Source of the DNA: an uncultured Arachnia sp.
GTDB taxonomy: Bacteria; Actinomycetota; Actinomycetes; Propionibacteriales; Propionibacteriaceae
Reading direction: 5' to 3'
Assembly (NCBI GenBank): GCA_947499145.1
Contig: CANMNB010000005.1
Coordinates: 124,001 to 188,000, forward strand
Length of the DNA stretch: 64,000 nt
Shown here: positions 60,479 to 64,000 of the stretch, one piece after another
Layout: each line of letters starts with the position of its first letter
Position numbering within the stretch: position 1 is the stretch's first letter
Notes under the pieces: generated by a model
Database searches by the model: none
What the model saw: only the letters and a program-made list of their open reading frames with translations
Told to the model about the DNA's origin: nothing
Made by a program: the position numbers and the translations under genes

Positions 60479-61162
60479 TCACTTCCTGCTCATGGTCGTC
60501 GTGGTCAGTGGCTTGGGGACGTGTGTGGTGCACACGCCGTCGCCGTGGGCGATGGTGGCGATGCGCTGGACGTGGCTGCCGAGCAGCCGGGAGAAGATCT
60601 GCGTCTCGACCTCGCACAGCATCGGGAACTCGGCGGCCACGTGGGCCACCGGGCAGTGGTGCTGGCACAGCTGGTCGCCGGAGACGACGGGCAGCACCGT
60701 GGGCGCGAAGCCGTCGTCGCCCAACGCCTCGGCCAGGAGCTCGACGCCGGCCCGCTCCGGGCTCTCGGCCCGCAGGGCGTGGAACCGCTGCTCCACGTCT
60801 GCCAGGAAGTCCCTCGCGAGGTCCTGGACGGCATCGGGGCCGGCCAGTGCCAACAGGTGGCGGATGGCGGAGATCGCCACCTCGTCATAGGCCTGGTGGA
60901 ACTCGGAGCGCCCACGGTCCGTCAGGGCGAAGACCTTGGAGGGGCGACCCCGGCCACGCGGCCCGTAGACGCGCTGCTCGCGGTCCTCGAGGGTGCCGTC
61001 CTCGAGCAGGGCGGTCAGGTGACGGCGGATGGCGGCGGGCGTGAGGCCGAGTTCATCGGCCAGCGCCCGCGCGGTCTGCGGACCCTGCGAGAGGATCTGC
61101 TGGACGATGCGCTGGCGGGTGGACATCTCCGGAGCGGTCTGGGTCACCTGGTTCGTCGTCAC
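60479..61162 (-). CDS. sufR: SufR-type Fe-S sensing transcriptional regulator
   Basis: The 227-residue protein has an N-terminal winged helix (about 15-85, [20 protein letters not shown]) and a C-terminal cysteine region with C166, C170, C183 and C211 that can hold a cluster. SufR represses the suf operon when clusters are plentiful. It is the first gene of sufR-sufB-sufD-Rieske-sufC-sufS-sufU-sufT. GTG start with a G-rich ribosome binding site. Confidence 0.93.
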   Translation of the reverse strand: MTTNQVTQTAPEMSTRQRIVQQILSQGPQTARALADELGLTPAAIRRHLTALLEDGTLEDREQRVYGPRGRGRPSKVFALTDRGRSEFHQAYDEVAISAIRHLLALAGPDAVQDLARDFLADVEQRFHALRAESPERAGVELLAEALGDDGFAPTVLPVVSGDQLCQHHCPVAHVAAEFPMLCEVETQIFSRLLGSHVQRIATIAHGDGVCTTHVPKPLTTTTMSRK

Positions 61163-61306
61163 GGCCGTCCACCCCCCTCGAATCGATTATGCCTACGCAA
61201 GTCTTTCCTAATCTAGTCGGCTTTTCAAACAGCGTCGAACCGAGTCCAGTCCCCAAGACCGCCGACCCGGCGCATCCCACCCGTTGCCGCTGGGTAAGCT
61301 GGCCGC
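61163..61306. promoter_or_regulatory. Divergent control region of the SUF operon and the ABC exporter
   Basis: On the minus strand TTGAAA (61225-61230) and CATAAT (61187-61192) are possible promoter parts, but their spacing is too long for one promoter. A GATTA/TAATC inverted pair flanks this AT-richer stretch. The SufR operator should lie here; I cannot fix it by eye. Confidence 0.4.
61295..61300 (+). promoter_or_regulatory. -10 box TAAGCT for leaderless ABC exporter operon
   Basis: TAAGCT, then 6 nt, then the GTG at 61307, without a ribosome binding site. Confidence 0.5.
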
Positions 61307-62017
61307 GTGCCCCGCCCCTTCGTCCTCGTCGCCCGTGGCGTCCACGTCGCCTACGGCACGCAGGAGGTATTGCGCGACGTCGACATCACGGCCGCACAGG
61401 GCCGCGTGACAGCACTGTTGGGACCCAACGGGGCCGGCAAGACCACGTTCATCCGGTGCTGCACCGGCCTCGTGACCCCTGACGCCGGACGCATCGAGAT
61501 CTTCGGTGCCCCGCCCGCCTCGCCCATTGCCGCCGCGCGAGTGGGCGTCATGCCACAGCAGACCGGGGCCTGGGGCGGCATCGCCGCTCGACAACTCCTC
61601 ACGTACCTGGCCTCGCTCTACGAGCACCCCCAGCCCGTGGACGAGCTCATGGCCCTGCTGGGAATCGACCCCTTCGCCACCACCCCCTACCGACGCCTCT
61701 CCGGAGGGCAGCAGCAGGCGGTCAACCTGGCCGGCGCACTCGTCGGTCGTCCCGGATTGGTGTTCCTCGACGAACCCACTGCAGGGCTCGACGTGCGGGC
61801 CAAGCGCACGACCTGGGACCTCATCCGCCGGGTTCGTGACGCCGGGGTTGCCGTGGTGTTGACCACGCATGACATGCGAGAGGCTGCAGAACTCTCCGAC
61901 GTTGTCCACATCATCGATCGAGGTCGTATCACCCTGAGCGGCACGGTCGCCGACCTGACCCGCGACGACGACCTCGAATCGGTCTTCCTCGCGCACACGA
62001 CGGGATCGGCGCCATGA
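61307..62017 (+). CDS. ABC exporter ATP-binding protein next to ctaA
   Basis: The 236-residue ATPase has Walker A GPNGAGKTT, signature LSGGQQQAVNLAGAL, Walker B LVFLDEPTAGLD and switch His in LTTHDM. It pairs with the permease that follows by an ATGA overlap. In mycobacteria a similar ABC pair lies between the ctaA-like gene and sufR, so the synteny is old. Substrate unknown. Confidence 0.92.
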   Translation: MPRPFVLVARGVHVAYGTQEVLRDVDITAAQGRVTALLGPNGAGKTTFIRCCTGLVTPDAGRIEIFGAPPASPIAAARVGVMPQQTGAWGGIAARQLLTYLASLYEHPQPVDELMALLGIDPFATTPYRRLSGGQQQAVNLAGALVGRPGLVFLDEPTAGLDVRAKRTTWDLIRRVRDAGVAVVLTTHDMREAAELSDVVHIIDRGRITLSGTVADLTRDDDLESVFLAHTTGSAP

Positions 62018-62766
62018 GCCAGGACCTGGATTTCCGCCCCGCCGGTGCTGCCGCCCCGCGTGCCCGCCAAGTATGGTCACACGCCCGGACGGAGGCGAGC
62101 CTCATCCTCCGCAACGGCGAGCAGTCCATCTTGTCGCTCGTGATCCCGGTGGGGGTCCTCGTCGCCGGGCGGTGGTTCAGCGACCTGCTGGGCCAGGACT
62201 TCGCGGTCACCGCGGTCTCCGTGCTGGGCCTGGCCATCTGGTCGTCCACCTTCACGTCCCTGTCGATCGCCACGGGCTTCGAGCGCCGCTACAACGTCCT
62301 GGAGCGACTCGCCGCGACCCCTCTGGGCAGGACCGGCATCCTCGTGGGCAAGGCCACGGGCACAGCCCTCATCACGAGCGGCCAACTCGCCGTGCTCGCC
62401 CTCATCGCCGTCGCCCTGGGATGGCACCCCACGCCCGATCTGGGCCACCTGGTCGTCGCCGCACTGGCGGCCGTCCTGGCCGCCGTGTCCTTCGCCGGTT
62501 GTGGGCTCGCGCTGGCCGGGACGGCCAAGCCGGAGGCGACCCTTGCCGTGGCCAACCTCGTGCACCTGGCGGGGATGGCGGGCGGCGCCCTGCTGCTCCC
62601 CGTCGCCCGATACCCGGAGGCCCTCCAGCCGCTCATCGCGGCGCTGCCGACCGCGGCACTCGGCGAGGCCCTGCGCACCGGGACGTCGTGGTCGCTGCTG
62701 GTGCTCCTGCCCTGGGCGCTCGGCGCCCTCGCCCTCTCCCGAAAGGTGTTCCGGTGGATGTCCTGA
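62014..62766 (+). CDS. ABC-2 type exporter permease
   Basis: The 250-residue membrane protein has six predicted hydrophobic segments and the ERRYNVLERLAATPLGRTG loop common in ABC-2 (drug or lipid exporter) permeases. It is coupled to the ATPase and overlaps ctaA by 13 nt, so the three genes are one operon. A link to heme or oxidase assembly is suggested only by position. Confidence 0.88.
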   Translation: MSQDLDFRPAGAAAPRARQVWSHARTEASLILRNGEQSILSLVIPVGVLVAGRWFSDLLGQDFAVTAVSVLGLAIWSSTFTSLSIATGFERRYNVLERLAATPLGRTGILVGKATGTALITSGQLAVLALIAVALGWHPTPDLGHLVVAALAAVLAAVSFAGCGLALAGTAKPEATLAVANLVHLAGMAGGALLLPVARYPEALQPLIAALPTAALGEALRTGTSWSLLVLLPWALGALALSRKVFRWMS

Positions 62767-63671
62767 CCCGCCTCGCTCGTCGGCTCTTCTCCGGCGACGG
62801 GCCCCTGAGAGCCTGGCTGTGGGCCTCGCTGGTGTGCAACATGGGCATCATCGTCACCGGGGCCATCGTCCGGCTGACGGGTTCCGGGCTCGGCTGCCCC
62901 ACGTGGCCCCAGTGCTTCGAGGGGTCCTACGTCCCGCACGCCGAGGCAGGCTTCCACGGGGCCATCGAGTTCGGCAACCGCCTGCTGACCTTCGTCCTCA
63001 TCATCGCCGCGCTCGGGGCGTTCGTCGCCGCATGGGTCAATCGCGGCCGCGGCTCGAGCCTCTGGTGGCTCACCCTCGGCATCGGGATCGGCATTCCGTT
63101 CCAAGGGGTCATCGGCGGCATCACGGTCCTGACCGACCTGAACCCCTGGGTGGTGGCACTCCACCTCCTGCTCTCGGTGGCTCTGGTCGTGTTGTGCGTC
63201 TGGGCGCTGCGTATCGCTCGCCGGGATCGACCCGAGGCTGTCAGCCGTCCACTGCGCGCGCTGGCCGTCGCCACGTTCGTCCTGGCGATGCTGTCCATCT
63301 GGATAGGGACTGTCGTCACCGGGGCGGGGCCCCACGCCGGCGACGCCGACGCCCCCCGCAACGGCCTGGAGATCCTCGTCGTGGCGCGGCTCCACTCATT
63401 GTCGGCGTGGCTGGTCCTCGCCGCTGGCATCGCCTGCGTCCTCGTCTTCAGCCGGGCCGGCCACAGGGCGGCCGCGCGCGCCTCGTGGGCGCTCCTCGGA
63501 ACCGTCGCTCTCCAGGGAGCGATCGGCTACGCGCAGTACTTCACGGGGCTGCCGATCGGCCTGGTCATCGCGCACATGGTGGGGCTCACCCTCATCGCCG
63601 CCGCAGCGGCGTGGCTCCTGTTCGCCACCACGGCCGAGGCACGGGTCCGGGAGCCGATCGCGGTCACGTGA
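62754..63671 (+). CDS. ctaA: Heme A synthase CtaA (COX15-type)
   Basis: Converts heme O to heme A for aa3 oxidase. The 305 residues have eight membrane segments, the GAIVRLTGSGLGCPTWPQC motif with the paired extracytoplasmic cysteines, and His residues in AIEFGNRL and ARLHSLSAW. The GTG at 62754 lies inside the permease gene with AAAGG 7 nt upstream. The stop overlaps the ctaB end by 8 nt. Confidence 0.94.
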   Translation: MDVLTRLARRLFSGDGPLRAWLWASLVCNMGIIVTGAIVRLTGSGLGCPTWPQCFEGSYVPHAEAGFHGAIEFGNRLLTFVLIIAALGAFVAAWVNRGRGSSLWWLTLGIGIGIPFQGVIGGITVLTDLNPWVVALHLLLSVALVVLCVWALRIARRDRPEAVSRPLRALAVATFVLAMLSIWIGTVVTGAGPHAGDADAPRNGLEILVVARLHSLSAWLVLAAGIACVLVFSRAGHRAAARASWALLGTVALQGAIGYAQYFTGLPIGLVIAHMVGLTLIAAAAAWLLFATTAEARVREPIAVT

Positions 63672-64000
63672 CCAGGGGATCGACGGCCACCGCGAGGAAG
63701 AGCAGGGCCAGGTAGGTGTTGGACCAGTGGAACAGCCGCATGGCCTTCAGCTGGGCTCCGGCCAGACCTGCGCGGGCCCGCCGCCACAGGAGCGCCGCCT
63801 CGACGATGAAGACGCCACCGAGCACGACGGCGACCGCAGGGTAGAGCCAGCCGGTGGGGGCCACGGGCCACAGGACCAGTGACACGACAACCGTGACAAG
63901 TGTGTACCAGAAGATCTGCTTCGCCACGTGCGGTGCGGGCCGGACCACGGGCAGCATGGGAACGGACGCGGCCGCGTAGTCGTCCTTGTAGCGAAACGCC
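63664..64000 (-). CDS. ctaB: Protoheme IX farnesyltransferase CtaB, C-terminal part only
   Basis: Makes heme O from heme B; its product is the substrate of CtaA. Only the last 112 codons are inside the window; the start lies beyond base 64000. The visible part begins RYKDDYAAASVPMLPVV, a conserved UbiA-family block with the second Asp-rich motif, followed by three membrane segments. Confidence 0.93.
   Translation of the reverse strand, partial: AFRYKDDYAAASVPMLPVVRPAPHVAKQIFWYTLVTVVVSLVLWPVAPTGWLYPAVAVVLGGVFIVEAALLWRRARAGLAGAQLKAMRLFHWSNTYLALLFLAVAVDPLVT

Noticed and set aside
59013-60890. 625-codon open frame antisense to sufB
   Set aside because: Antisense shadow; SufB is full length and conserved on the minus strand.

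Overview
The window is a dense, high-GC actinobacterial chromosome segment, most likely from the Propionibacteriales (family Propionibacteriaceae or near it). This placement is an inference from gene content and order: a C+ type ribosomal protein L28, a DUF4439 lipoprotein beside rimP, a paired MabA-like FabG and InhA-like FabI, DUF3099 next to SURF1, and sufR-sufB-sufD-Rieske-sufC-sufS-sufU-sufT next to an ABC exporter and ctaA/ctaB. I found no rRNA, tRNA, CRISPR array, insertion sequence or prophage. Most of the window is conserved housekeeping backbone, and 65 genes are called.

Layout. 1-6.2 kb: rsmD (cut by the left edge), recG, rpmB, RNase J, a GNAT gene and dapB. 6.2-14.1 kb: an accessory sugar or polyol locus. 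A ribose-type (CUT2) ABC importer reads leftward. A four-gene operon reads rightward: PfkB kinase, LacI regulator, phosphomannose-isomerase-like cupin and mannitol-1-phosphate-dehydrogenase-like protein. A perfect 14-bp palindrome lies inside the leftward promoter, and the locus is closed on both sides by strong hairpins. 14.1-30.9 kb: pnp, rpsO, a GNAT, then the leftward translation block ribF, truB, rbfA, infB, ylxR, nusA, rimP, followed by the DUF4439 lipoprotein, proS, a GNAT, ispG and rseP.

30.9-43.3 kb: dxr, an APH(3')-like kinase, gdhA, rlmN, cdsA, frr, pyrH, tsf, rpsB, a secreted tandem-LytM protein, xerC, def and a SpoU-type RNA methyltransferase. 43.3-54.6 kb: a BCCT transporter, an SBF-like transporter, a stomatin/NfeD pair, an ABC ATPase, fabI/fabG, DUF3099, SURF1, an RlmA-type methyltransferase, an ABC-F protein and an alpha/beta hydrolase. 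54.6-64 kb: the SUF iron-sulfur assembly operon with its regulator, an ABC-2 exporter, ctaA and the start-truncated ctaB.

How the parts work together. The accessory locus reads as a self-regulated module that imports a polyol or hexose by ABC transporter, phosphorylates it with a PfkB kinase and converts it to fructose-6-phosphate. If the substrate is mannitol, this would be a PTS-independent route through mannitol-1-phosphate. This is the best candidate for something undescribed. A second theme is that at least ten genes start 6-8 nt downstream of a TANNNT -10 box, which suggests widespread leaderless transcription. Many cotranscribed genes overlap by ATGA or GTGA.
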